Source: Sipunculus nudus
Taxonomy: Eukaryota > Annelida > Sipuncula > Golfingiida > Sipunculidae
DNA: 64,000 nucleotides
Assembly (NCBI GenBank): GCA_026874595.1
Contig: CM049312.1
Span: forward strand, 26,777,956 to 26,841,955
Reading direction: 5' to 3'
Made by a program: the position numbers and the translations under genes. Positions 21,164 to 32,788 of the stretch are shown here, piece by piece (position 1 is the stretch's first letter; each line of letters starts with the position of its first letter). Under the pieces are notes generated by a model. That model was not told where the DNA came from. It ran no database searches and was given only the letters and a program-made list of their open reading frames with translations.

Positions 21164-22021
21164 TGATGTTACGGAACCTTATATCAACAGATCACGTATG
21201 CGTGATGAACATAAATTTTGTCAAGGAGATAACAAAAATCAGATTCTGTAACACTAGGCAGCGTGAAATGTCTAGGGGAATGAATAAAGAAGTCAGTTAT
21301 TTTTTTTGTAAACAAATAACTATAATTATTTCTTAAAAAAACCCTAACATTACAATACACTATATCAATACAATTACACAGTATAACAGCAGTATAACAA
21401 CAAATCAATACAATCACACAGTAAAATAAACAAAGTACACAGTACCTGGCTACCACCACTGTCACAGCGATAAGTCCTTTAAAATGTTTAAGCCGGAAGA
21501 ACAGTTCACACAAATTCTCTCGGAGAATAACAGTCCAATGTAAAGCTCTTGTAACAATCCCGAAAGTTAACTGAAGACCAAATAAGATTCGTCACAAATC
21601 CAAAAGAAAATCTGAAGAAAATCTATAATTGCCGCACTTATCGGAATAGGTCCCACAAACTGACATACACGCTTCTGTGTCCGCTTGAATATTCCCTCAC
21701 CTCTCTTTCGGCTCTATAACATAGCCTCCTATTTATAACCTCTCACCTTCAACCGAGAACTTTCCATTGCTCGAACATTCTAAAAAATCTAACACAGTAC
21801 ACACGTCCAAAGAACATACTAGAACAAAGAATGCTGTGTATCTAGGGTTCAACCAATGCGGATTAAACCGAGCCTGCAACATCCGGCCAGGCAAGGCCGC
21901 TACAACACGAGCTACGCGTGGCACACAAACAAAATGCCAACAACACATGGAACATCCGTATGCACAATAAAACAATCATTTTTAAGACCGCTGCACACAA
22001 TAAAAGGGGGCACCTGTAACA
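21164..22021 (-). mobile_element. Solo LTR with 5-bp target duplication
   Basis: The plus-strand ends are TGATGTTACGG and CACCTGTAACA, flanked by ATGTA on both sides (21159-21163 and 22022-22026). Read on the minus strand, it has LTR architecture: TG start, a TATA box (GGTTATAAATAGG near 21735-21750), then the transcribed part and a TG...CA end. No internal region or second LTR in the same orientation adjoins, so it is a solo LTR left by recombination. TGTTAC...GTAACA ends are common among Ty3/gypsy LTRs, but the family is not proven. Confidence 0.85.
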
Positions 22022-22465
22022 ATGTATTTTAAAAAATATGCGCTAGGAGATTCTTCTAAACAATGATAATGAATCGACTCATGTTTTGTATCCCCACATA
22101 CCTTTTTTATCATAACGGTTGCATTAATATTAAAATATACAAGAACTTCAGAGTGAAATAGTCAGTTTCAAACCTCCAGGCATTTTGGTCATGGTAGTTT
22201 ATTCGTGTCAGATGTATATTTATAGTTTCGGCTGAGATAATCTTTGTAGGGTTACCCGTACACTAGTCTAGTTTTTATCAAATCTACTGTTATACGCTGC
22301 TTCATCATGACTAGATTGATCGCTGTAACTGGTCTGACTTGACTAGAAATCAAAATAACGGTGTGAAACGACGTAAGCCATTGAGGTCTCAAAAAAAATT
22401 ATTGTGTGGTTCTTTCTTTCAAAGATTCCCATGAATAGGTTGTCATCTTCATTTGTATCGTCATC

Positions 22466-22650
22466 GGGGGGGGGGGGGGGGGGGGCGGACATCCGTTTTT
22501 CAGCCAACGCTGCCTATTTTAAGGGTTTCAAAACCATAATGTCGGCTTGTTCCCTTTTTCCGGCCCTGGAGACAGTTTTTGAGGTTTTGTCATAAATCCC
22601 CCTGGGTTGGACCCCTTCCTTTCCTAAATCCTGAATCCGACCCTGATCCT
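22466..22650 (+). repeat. R1 repeat with a 20-G run
   Basis: The G run at 22466-22485 is followed by GGGTTTCAAAACCATAAT, CGGCCCTGGAGACAG, GAGGTTTTGTCATAAATCC and CCTGGGTTGGACCCC. The order matches the other R1 copies. Confidence 0.65.
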
Positions 22651-23425
22651 ACTACAAGTCCCTCATTTTGAATAAGTGAATAAGGCTGCAAATGGTGATA
22701 TTAAAATTCAATAACGGGGTATAATTTCTACGATTTTATGTTTTAAAATTGCTTACATAGTGCTGAAACTTCAAAAAGTTAGAGATAAATATCAGTTTTT
22801 TTTTGTAAAAAGAAACACAAAACAAAGAAAATTAAGCTATATAGCTCTCAAGGGACAGCTGTTAAAATTTTCAGTTATTGCAATTTTCCTGATGGCCGTC
22901 GTAGGCTAACAGCATGAATTATAAGAAGTGCTTTTTGCGGAATACTCACTGCTCTTAGCACCTCAGCAGGGTTCACAGGGTTATTGAAATACACGACATC
23001 TTCCTTTAAGTGTTTGCTGTCCCTTAAGGCAGAGATAATATAATAAAGAGTAGACGTGGTGTTTTTCTTGGCGACGGGTCACATGGTTACTAAGCACTGA
23101 GACATCAAGGGTAGTCATGTGACCAAGATGATTGATTTCGCTTTGATAACCAGTTGTCTGCCCAAGGAAAGGAAAAAAATGAATTGATAGGAGGGCCACT
23201 TGAGGGGATGTCTATTTTCACAATCCATCAAGATCCCTGGGTATGTACAGACCGATAACAAACGAGGCACTACAAGGCCCAGTTTAAGACATGGCTGCCA
23301 GGATAATACACAAACTCTCCCTAATGTGTTCTAATTTGTATTTTATTCATATATACTTAAGTTACATGGATCTATACAATATAATACAGCTTGAATCGCT
23401 TAATGAAATACTGAGAATTGGACAA

Positions 23426-23432
<7 letters not shown>

Positions 23433-23475
<43 letters not shown>
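23433..23475. repeat. (AT)n microsatellite
   Basis: About 21 repeats, ending 11 bases before the LTR at 23487. Confidence 0.95.
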
Positions 23476-23478
<3 letters not shown>

Positions 23479-23486
23479 ATAAACCT

Positions 23487-24285
23487 TGTTATAGATGTCT
23501 CTTTTTTGTATGCAGCAGTCATAAATGTGAAGTCTACACAGCGCTCCGTTTAATCTATGGAGGCATAGCCCGGCCCACGCGTGGGGTCTGACGTGTAAAC
23601 AGCGGTCATGCTAGTCTTGGGCTTTCTCGCCTGGCCGAACCGGGCCGGCCCACGTGTGAACCCCGACATGTAGAGACACAGCGTTTTTGTTCTAGATGTT
23701 TCCTGTTACGCGTGTGTACTGTGTATCATGTTAGTTCTTTGGATTTGTTCGGGAAATGGAAAGTTCTCGGCTTCGGGTGAGAAGTTATAACTAAGAGTCT
23801 GTGTTTTAGACCCAAACAGAGGGGGGGGGGGGGGGGGGAGGAGAGAAAAATTCCAGCGGGCACGGAAGAGTGTGTGCCAGTCTGTGGGACCTTTTCCGAT
23901 ACATGCAGCAGTTATAGGTCTTCTTCAGAATGTATGACGGATTTTGTATAGTCTTCAGTTTCGGATCACTGGCAGGATTTCACTTTTGGATTTTAGTAGA
24001 TTGATTTTGTGATTACATTGGACTGTTATTCTCTGAGAAGATTTATGTGAACTGTTCATCCGGTTTATAGGACTTGTCGCTGTTATAGTGGTTGTATCCA
24101 GGTACTGTGTACTTTGTTTATTTTACTGTGTAATTGTATTGATTTAGTGTATTGCAATGTTAGGAATGTTTTAAGAATAAATTATAGTTATTTGTTAACA
24201 AAAAAAACACTGACTTCTTTATTCATTCCCCTAGACATTCCACGTTGCCAAGTGTTACAGAATCTGATTCTTTTTATTTCCTTTT
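23487..24285 (+). mobile_element. LTR in plus orientation, 3' end truncated
   Basis: It begins TGTTATAGATG and follows the reverse complement of 21164-22021 through AAAGTTCTCGGCTTCGG, a degraded TATA region (GAAGTTATAACT), GGCACGGAAGAGTGTGTGCCAG, GGTACTGTGTACTTTG and AAGAATAAATTATAG, which contains AATAAA. It then stops about 60 bases short of the full end, where SINE S1 begins. It carries an 18-base G run (23821-23838). Confidence 0.8.
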
Positions 24286-24290
24286 TAACC

Positions 24291-24557
24291 GGCTTCTGTG
24301 GCTCAGGGGTAGAGCGCGGGACTCAAAGCCGGGAGATCGTGGGTTCGAATCTCAGCCGAGGCGGTGAGGTTTCTCACGGTCGGCCCCCACCCAGGGTGAG
24401 CGCTCTGCAGGCTTAATGGGAAGGCTGTGCCCCGCAGCCGTGTATCACTCACATGCGTCTTTGGGTGATTTCCTCGGTGTTATTACCCAGCAGTGGGGAT
24501 AATTACACACCCAGGACCTGCAGGTGCGGTAGACACCGGGCCTTGGTGACACCAGGA
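24291..24557 (+). mobile_element. tRNA-derived SINE, family S1
   Basis: A box TGGCTCAGGGG (24299-24309) and B box GGTTCGAATCTC (24342-24353) give a recognisable tRNA-like head. The body matches the 10.7-kb copy (CCCACCCAGGGTGAGCGCTC, GGGAAGGC, TTCCTCGGTGTTATTACCC, ACCTGCAGGTGCGG). It sits exactly where LTR homology stops near 24285, so it probably inserted in, or replaced, the 3' end of that LTR. Confidence 0.88.
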
Positions 24558-24606
24558 TACAAAAAAATGATAGGAAGCGAGTACTACCATATTGTGGTTG
24601 GGGTGG

Positions 24607-24845
24607 TTAGAGATTGTTGTCATTCGGGTATCCTGTGTGCTGCTTTGCTACTATTCTTTCTACAACTTTTGAAAGAAATGGTAGATTTGATACTGGTCTA
24701 AAGTTACCGAGAGATTGAGGGTCAAGAGTAGTTTTCTTCAGGAGCTGGGTGACCAGGGCGTGTTTCCACTCGGAGGGAAAGACACTAGAAGACAGCGACT
24801 GGTTAGCGATAGAACACACTGTCCGAGCAAGTGTAACCAAGTATG
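24607..24845 (-). pseudogene. Non-LTR retrotransposon reverse transcriptase fragment (CR1/L2-like)
   Basis: The minus strand encodes a segment with FPSEWKHALVTQLLKK followed by NFRPVSNLPFLSKVVE. This is the characteristic entry into the reverse transcriptase domain of CR1/L2/jockey-type LINEs (typical pattern FP..K.A.V.PLLKK..LD...NYRPVSNLPF.SK..E). The reading is open for about 60 meaningful codons and then degenerates after VAKQ. Neither the catalytic YADD region nor the endonuclease is present, so this is a small dead piece. It sits between SINE S1 and an M1 MITE fragment. It is the only protein-family match I trust in the window. Confidence 0.85.
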
Positions 24846-24890
24846 TCTTTCAGGCCTAGGGTCAAGAGTGGATGGTTCAGTCGCTTAAAC

Positions 24891-25085
24891 ATTTCTTTCA
24901 AGGAGATAAAAGGATTTCCTTTTTTAATGTAGTGCTTTTACCTGTTAAGCAAAACAATCCTGTTATTATCATGCTTTTCCATGATCATATGACATTTTAT
25001 CGAAGCATACGAAAAAAGGTTAAAAAATTTCGCCCACGGGCAGTGATTTTTGAAAATATGTGCCTGAGAACCAATTTTTTTTTGC
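24891..25085. mobile_element. M1 MITE fragment
   Basis: It contains the GTAGTGCTTT...TGATCATATGACATTTTATCGAA core and a trace of the right end (GTGCCTGAGAACCA). The left terminus is absent. It abuts the reverse transcriptase fragment. Confidence 0.65.
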
Positions 25086-25099
25086 TTTGATGGTCATGC

Positions 25100-28022
25100 A
25101 TAAAAATGGTTATAAAATTTCGGTATTGCAAATGAAAACCAATATTTATATAATCATGGGAAGGTCGGAGTAGTCCACTCCTGATTGTCATATGGGTATT
25201 CGAAAGCGTTGTTTTTAATTAATTGCCTATAAAAAATCAGCAGTTTTTCAGACCAAGATATCGACATATATAATTTCATATTTTATTTTTATTTAAAGCA
25301 AAATAAATTTGTATTAAAACACCTTTGCTATAGTAACCATCATTTAACACTTTGTCCTATTTCTTTATTCTTGTGTCTCTTTATATCATGTCTTCAATAA
25401 TGAACATTAGCAATATACTTCACTTATATATCGAACCATTTAGCCTAGACAGTGCCTGTCATAAGTATATAACGATCATACTGCTTGGCGTGTATTCAAC
25501 TGTTATGATGATGTTGTTCGAATCAAATATTTTCGGGGAAAAAAATCTTAGGAAGAACGAAGTGAATGTTTTCTCTAATCTGTTAATTTACTCTCCCAGC
25601 TGCTAGGTCTAATTAAACTAAAAATTCATATCGAAACCATGGTATTCTAACATGTCCCGTCTCCTTCGATGTAACAAGCGAGAATGAACGCGCTAGCAAC
25701 CCTTAAATGTAGCTCTCAACTGAATTAAACATCTCATTTTTCGTTGTGAGCTCATGATTGTGTTAACTTGGGTTAAATATCGGAATTTCCTTGCAAGAGT
25801 GGAATTTATCAAACCGGGACTTCCAAAACCTCTCAAAACCCATTGATATAATGTTCATGAGAAATATCGTCTATTGAAATGTTATGTATAAATTCATATT
25901 GGTTAACATCAGTTTACAATCAGCTCGGGCCAGATATAATATCAATATATAACGAATCTTTGCACAAAAGTTTAGAATATTACACATTTCACGTTTATAA
26001 AGCGGATCCTTGCACGAAAGTTGAGAATAATACACATTTAAGTTTATAAATTCCTGTTTCATACAGCGTTTATTTTATTGTTTGTAAATTCAGGCAGACT
26101 AAACACAATCTCAACACTGATCTGGTGAACCTCCTCAGAAAACTCATTTCCTCTTTTCATTTAAGCTTCCTGAGCCTTGACACTGCGGTGTCGACCTTAT
26201 CAAGTTTGAAGGACCGGATTTATTGTCCCTGTTTTGGATCTTAGCCCTCGGCTTCATCAATGTTGACATGCGAGGCAAAGTTTACAGCATCTAATTCCCG
26301 TTCCATAGGTCTCAATCTGGCTGCGGGCTTATGGTCTGTGTTAAAGCTGACAGCAACAGCACCGGGGCTGCGAAGGCTATTACCAGTGGCGTCAATTTAT
26401 CTTCCGGGGGAGGGGGGATGGTGACCCGCACAAACACACATATATATACCTTTTTAGCTTCTGTATGACTTATTTCATACAAATATACGTAATCACATTT
26501 CAAATATATTACAATTAAGTATAATGTATATTTCAAATATATTACAATTAAGTATAATAATAAAATAAGACATAATGTCTCCAGTATGAGTTAATTACAT
26601 TGACCACCCTCCTTTGCCAAAACGTGGCACCCCTATATTGCGGCCCCTGGCTATTACCATGAAGTCTGCTATTAAGATTGATGTTGAAATGAAATTCATA
26701 AATTCACACACTGTGTATATGTTGACACCTGTGATCGTGCCCGGTCCACTGTTTTTAACACTCGTTTACAGGAGTAAATGGTTTCAAGGCATCATTTTGG
26801 CAGGTACAGATTTATTTAAAAGGGAAGAAGCTATTTTTCGTGTTAATTCAACATGCTTCATTGGAGATTGGGCCCCTTTAACGGACGGCTGTTATCGGAA
26901 GAGAGCGTTTAAAATGGCGGTCGTATGCACTTGATTATACTTCAGCCGTACTGCTTGCGTCTTGCAGTGCCAAATAATGAATAAGATTAATGGCATGTCA
27001 GAGCCAGTTGCAGCCTCCTCCAAAAAATGTTGTTAATGATATCTCTAACTTTGACTTCTTCATAACTTACTAAAGAAAAGTTGGATGAATCGTTAGAATT
27101 TTACTTATGTTAAATTTTTAAAAAGTGCTCACTAGGATTTAAGTTCGTTAAATTTGTTTGCATTAATTTATAATCTTGATTGTTATCACTAAGTTGACTA
27201 ACCTCCCTTTTTTCTTTCACGACTTATATTTATCAATATTCATGCAGGTTCCCGCGGGCGAACGCCTTTCGTGGACTTACACGAACCTTAATTTAAAAAA
27301 AAGCCCGTGGGATTTCTTATACTCGACTGTTACTGATTTAAGTCATATGCTCGCATTTATTTCTGAAAGATATATGTAATTTCTCACCTTCTTTTCTTCC
27401 TACCTTGTTATAAACTGTCTGTAATTCCTGTTAAGGAATGTTCTTGTAACACCTCTTTGAAGGTTTTTTGAGCTTGTGTATGTATACAAGCTGTTAATAA
27501 GCACGGTGCATGCGTCAATTATAACAAATGGAAACCATATAACATAATTAAAACGGTTGGTTGCTTAAATACGGAAGCTGAAAGGTCACTAGTTGCAAAA
27601 AAAGCCTTTTTTAGAACAATTCTCTAAAGGTTCAAATGGATATCAGGTTTATAGGCCCCACTTTTTTCTGACTGTTACCCTTACACAATCGGCTGGGGTA
27701 GACAATCAGTTCTCTGCATCTAATAACAATGAAAAATTATACCTACAGCATGAAATAAGTGGCATCTTGCCTCAAAATAATTGTGACTCCCTGGCCCTTA
27801 ATTTGAAGACGTAAACTAGTTTGAGGACATTATAAAGTCTCATTTGTTTGTTTTGTGTCACGCACCAGAACCGACTAAATCTGCTTTCTCTAGCTTCCAT
27901 GCAGTGAAACAATTCCGTTCCTTTGTTATTTAAGGCATTGTGATGCGCAACGACAGTCCTGAGCCACTGATTATGACAAGTGGCCGGGTTATTAAATGTT
28001 ATTGAAACCATTGATATCTGGA
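25100..28022. other. AT-rich stretch, no supported gene
   Basis: Several open frames of 63-106 codons occur (for example 26614-26934) without recognisable domains. A 29-base direct repeat (TGTATATTTCAAATATATTACAATTAAGTATAAT-like, near 26490 and 26525) and an adjacent G-run patch at 26405-26418 are the only local structures noticed. Confidence 0.4.
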
Positions 28023-28323
28023 AGGCCAAAACAATACTAATAAAAAGGTTTGGTTCTCAGTTACCGCCAGCATTATTTTTACCCCCGCATCAAAAAGTTT
28101 TATTTTAATTTTCATCTTTAAAGAAGATAAAATAATACAATTTTTATAAGATTTCCTATATTATGTAGTGCTTTGACCTGTTTAGCAAAAACATTATGTT
28201 ACAGTCATGCTTTTCCCTGATCATATGACATTTTAATCGAAACATACAAAAAAATGTATAAAAAAATTGCCCGCCCGCACTGATTAAAAAAAAAAGTGCC
28301 TGAGAACCATACTTTTTTGGCCT
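28023..28323. mobile_element. 301-bp M1 MITE, full-length copy outside the duplication
   Basis: This begins AGGCCAAAACAATAC and ends ATACTTTTTTGGCCT, with the same internal order as 5143-5444. Because it lies outside the A/B units it proves that M1 is a dispersed family with defined ends, not just part of the duplication. Confidence 0.8.
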
Positions 28324-28774
28324 ATCAGAGCAACTCTGATGCTGTGTCTGATTATCATTAACATTTAAAATAGCATCCCTTTCAAAATCCGATATAATAT
28401 TATCGAAAATCAACCAAAAGTTTCAAATTCATGTTTGACCCCATACATATATATATACATTCGTTTAAGAATCTTGCAGTTTTCTTTCTGATGTTATAAA
28501 TTTTTGTGTAATTTCCATGTGATAAATAAAATATTTTAAAATGTTTTTATGATACAATTTTTTAAGCAGCTAGCCGTATCAAGCTACATTGTAATGTGAA
28601 GTATCTCAAATTTATATTTTTGTTTTCCCCGTGTCATGTTTGTATCTACCTCAAAACTGAAATTGTAATTTCGGATCCAATAATAATAAAAAAACATTGT
28701 TTAAGAAAAGAAGAACGACACACAATAAAAGAACAACAAAGAGACGGTTTTGAGATACTGTCTTTTCATTTAAT

Positions 28775-29066
28775 ATTAGTTTGCTGTTACTGGGTGCTTA
28801 AAATAACGTACCATCTAAAATACAATTATTCAAATGTTAAAATATTGTATGAAAATGAATGAAAATTTCAAACTATCAGCACAAACACAATATCAAATTA
28901 AAGAAAACGGGTAAATATTCATTAGTTTGCTGTTACTGGGTGCTTAAAATGACGTTCCATCTAAAATACAATTATTCAAATGTTAAAATATTGTATGAAA
29001 ATGAATGAAAATTTCAAACTCTCAGCACAAACACAATATCAAATTTAAAAAAATGGGTAAATATTC
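28775..29066 (+). repeat. 146-bp direct tandem duplication
   Basis: ATTAGTTTGCTGTTACTGGG starts at 28775 and again at 28921. The two units stay collinear to GGGTAAATATTCAT and differ at only a handful of sites (for example AACGTACC versus GACGTTCC). This is a recent local tandem duplication in otherwise unremarkable AT-rich DNA. Confidence 0.9.
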
Positions 29067-29449
29067 ATCTTAACCTTTTTGGTTGATCTTGAATGAGGTT
29101 GTTTTTCCAGCAATGCTACCTGAATTTAGGTCAAGTCTTGACCTCTGGCATCTCTTTGTCTATTTCTACGTCAGTTTGAGGACGCCAGCCTTTTGCTATT
29201 TAACCCGTTTATCAGCATGATGCCAATTTATTTAGAGGTAGAATTATAAATTGTTTTTGTGGGACCTTATTATATATATATATTCTATAATATTTATCAA
29301 ATTAACCCCATTCCCGAACCTAGTTAATAACCAGGCCATCGGGTCAGGTAGACAGGATCGCCCACAAGTGTTCTAATATATCACATCAACGTAGACTACA
29401 TGTACTTTAAGAAGAGGCTTTTGCAAGTTTGAGTGATTTAAATGAAGCT

Positions 29450-29820
29450 CTGCTACCTTCGTACTAAGTTTACCTTGTACCTTATCTTCTACCCCTGATT
29501 TACTAGATATCTTCTATCTCTGTATATAAGCTCTCATTTACCAATGACTTATAACATATTTTCTTTATTTAGCTATTTAATATCTTCTCTGACTTATTAG
29601 ATATATTCCACTTCTGGTTTAATATAGATACCGCTGACCTCTTTACATTACACCGACCTCTTACCTGTAATATACCTTTTACCTCTAACCCTTAAACCTA
29701 TACCCTACCTTTGACCTCGAACAAATCTTCTAACTTTGACCTTTTAAATCATCTTTTGCCGTTGCACTTTAACATAAATTCAACACATAATGACACATAC
29801 CATGTAACTCTGACCTAAAT
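29450..29820 (+). repeat. Pyrimidine-rich, TGACCT-dense tract
   Basis: The plus strand is rich in CT with loose repeats of TACCTTTGACCTCT-like units. Exact TGACCT occurs near 29635, 29712, 29737 and 29811, and CGACCT near 29654. It looks like an eroded minisatellite. TGACCT is also the reverse of AGGTCA, the nuclear receptor half-site, so binding is conceivable but not shown. Confidence 0.4.
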
Positions 29821-30166
29821 CATTCCAACTATTACTGATTATTATAATCCCTTTTATTTCTGAGTTTTTATATCTTTTCACCTGCCATCTTTCCAGTTTA
29901 AGGAAGTTTTATCAGGTTATGAATCAGACTCGTATAATCTTTGTGCTTATGTTTATCCCTGTCATTCCTCAGTCTTTGGCCACCCATTGTTGCTTTATAT
30001 TGCCATGTGGTAGGCCGTTTCTGGTTATTTGTTGATTTGTCCTCGCCCTGACCTGATTGGGAAACCCGTGCTACCGTGTTTACATATATAACATGTACCT
30101 GTTTTCTATCATTTTAACGTTTCCCATTATTGCAAAGTATGTGTTCTCATTTTATACAGAGGGAAT

Positions 30167-30337
30167 AGACCTGGGGCCTGTTGCAATAACATTTTACTGG
30201 ACTTAAGCCAAGTTGGGGGCCTAAATACCATGATTACAATTGTGACGTCATAATGGTTACCATATTGTCACAATGGTATTTAGGCCCGCAACTGGGCTTA
30301 AGTCCAGTAAAATGTTATTGCAACAGGCCCAAGGTCT
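30167..30337. mobile_element. 171-bp foldback element (MITE)
   Basis: The arms AGACCTGGGGCCTGTTGCAA and the inverse at 30318-30337 pair over roughly 70 bases each, through TAACATTTTACTGGACTTAAGCC and GGGCCTAAATACCAT. The centre holds TGACGTCA. Flanking bases show no clear target duplication. Only one copy is visible here. The near-perfect arms suggest recent activity or maintenance. Confidence 0.85.
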
Positions 30338-30899
30338 CTAACAACACTCTTGAAAAAAACAACACCTGACATATAAGCTACGATGCGTCCGGCTGTTCTT
30401 GGGTTATTTCCCATATCACGCCATGTACGTAACTTTGAAGTTTGACTCTAACGCCGTAGGTTTGGCTTGACGTTATGAAACAAATGGACCCCCACTAGCT
30501 TTAGCCGGGGTTTACCTTCAGATACTTTTGATGTTTTTACATTATGTATTATCTTTTGTTGCGTGTATCATCGAGTTTTTGTTCAATATGAGTGAGCTTT
30601 TCATCTCAGCTCGAACTATGAATATTTACATACAACACTTTCACATAGACAAATACATACTGTCCGTTTTTTTCGCAAAGCCTATTTTGCAAAAGCGTAC
30701 ATAAATAAATCCTCTTAAACACTTACTTAAAGCTCAAAAGTATACTCGTCGATTAATTTGAAGCGAAATGCTGTTTTTTTTTTCTTAGGTGGAAGACACG
30801 TGTGTGGATGTTAGTATATGAAAAGAATACTCAGAAAAGGAACGCGCCTTCCTTGCATTTTCTTTCCATCGCGGGAAGCAGCAGCTGTTGTCTATAAAA

Positions 30900-31960
30900 A
30901 AGACATTCTCAGAGTCTGTAAAGTATAAAGGTATAAAGTAAATTCAGAGGAAATTTACTTATATACTTGAATAAACAGACAACGCAGCTGCACCTATTGG
31001 TAGAGAATGGATATAATATAAATTGACCGTTGACATATCCATAGGTTTTTGCACTGTTGCACTGCGCTATCGGAAATCGTGTTGGTCCTTTTCAGTGCCA
31101 TCTATAATTATAAAAGTCCTTTTTTATCGATCACGATATACCGATGAAGCACCAGCCGATAGTAAACGCGTTTGCATAGAATTAGAATTAACAAATAGAA
31201 AAGGATGATAACATAACCTCCATGGCAGAGCTACCGAAGGAACGTTGAAAATGCCGTGTAGGAGACCAAGCAGCTGACTATGCAATCACAACAAACATGA
31301 AAAACGCTTTAACTATCCATCTTTTAATTCTGTTTTTACAAGAATGTGCCTCACTATCAGAGAATTAAGTGTGTTTGAGTATAGCATGACTGACTCCATG
31401 CACAAGTGAACATTCAGGAAATTAATAATAGTTGAAGTATAAAAAGTGGCAAAATATTAACAATTAAAAAAAATAACAGTTAACTATTACTATGATAAAA
31501 CAGAGTCATCGCTGCCCGGACTGTACCTGTATAACTGGCGTCATCCCTGTCAGTACTTCTAATAATGATAATAAATATATGTATGCTTCGAATTATATTA
31601 CAACCAGCACGTTCAATGCTACCTTAATAATTTAATGATAATGATAATTCTGCTCGGAGTGAATATGAATCACATATATGACATATGTAACAGTTCCGAA
31701 TGTTAATTTGGAGAAAATTTTAATTTATATTCATTCGGAAAAGGCCAAACTGTTGGTAAATGTATGCTCAGTCTAGTAGAAAAAAGTTAATTGATTAATC
31801 ATACGGATACAGGAACATGTAATTAACCTTTTCAACATGAAGTCATGTGGTACAGGCCAGCTCTGTAACTACAGGTATAAAAATCCAGCCTAACTGGGAC
31901 AATGTCATTCAACATGTCTAATTTCTCTACCTGTTCTCGGCACGCTAGTGTCACGTAGTG
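30900..31960. other. Unassigned AT-rich stretch
   Basis: It contains a TATAAAAAAG motif near 30893 after a GC-richer patch (30840-30885), but no open frame or downstream gene supports a promoter. A 61-codon frame at 31023-31208 has no recognisable content. Confidence 0.3.
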
Positions 31961-32043
31961 ACAGAGTTAGTATGAATAATACATATTGCTGTCTCTTTTT
32001 ATGACTAGTGTGCTGTAACGGCGGAGGCAGTATATTAAATCTT

Positions 32044-32080
32044 CGGCTGAGACTCATTCCTTTCTCAGCCGCCATTTTGT
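32044..32080. promoter_or_regulatory. Hairpin followed by a YY1-type GCCGCCATTTTG site
   Basis: CGGCTGAGA (32044-32052) and TCTCAGCCG (32063-32071) form a perfect 9-bp stem with a 10-base loop. CCGCCATTTTG follows at once, matching the YY1/initiator motif that often overlaps metazoan promoters. An ATG lies 8 bases downstream but its frame closes after three codons. Possibly a promoter or 5' leader element. Confidence 0.3.
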
Positions 32081-32788
32081 GAAAATGAACGGGTGATGAA
32101 AATTCTTGGACTGTAACATTTAAAATTAATTTAAAGAATTATATTTTTTAGAATAATATAAAAATTTGATTTTCTGTTTATCCCCACTTATCGCTGGATG
32201 AAAAACTGTATATTACACTATAATAATGTTAGGCTGTTAAACTAAATTATTCAATAGTGACTCAGGGACATATTTATTTGATATACTCATATCAATTTAA
32301 GAGTATATATCATTTAAAGGTATCCCATATGAATTGTGACTATTTGGCGGGAAAAATGGCTCTTTTTTATGGGACGGTCTTTGGACAACACAGCCTACAA
32401 CCGACGGTATAAGATATAACGCTAATGCCTTCGCCTGATAGTAGTTTCAACAGGCTTTTTTATCAAAGTACGAGAGCAAAAACTTACATTATCTTATCTT
32501 ATATCATAGTAAATCACTGTACAGCGAAAAAGAATCAATAAGCCGAAGTCAAATCATATTGATAATGAAAATATAATATTGAAAATATATTATTTTTGTT
32601 TATTTAATTACTTAATGAGAAGTCTGTAGAAAAATGAGTTGGTACAAACCTGAATGGAACCAGCATGATACGTCAAGGAGGGTAAAGCGTAGGACAGTCG
32701 TCCATCAGCCAAACACAGCCAGCGGCATTGTTAAACAGCCCAGCTCAGAGCCGCAGGTAGAATTGTAACCACATGCTGGTAATCTTAC

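Noticed and set aside
21184-21513. 109-codon minus-strand frame, with a similar 75-codon frame at 61666-61893
   Set aside because: The similarity is because both lie in copies of the same LTR. The peptide is low-complexity and hydrophobic, and other LTR copies interrupt it.
26614-26934. 106-codon plus-strand frame
   Set aside because: No family resemblance, ordinary AT-rich context and no splice or promoter support.
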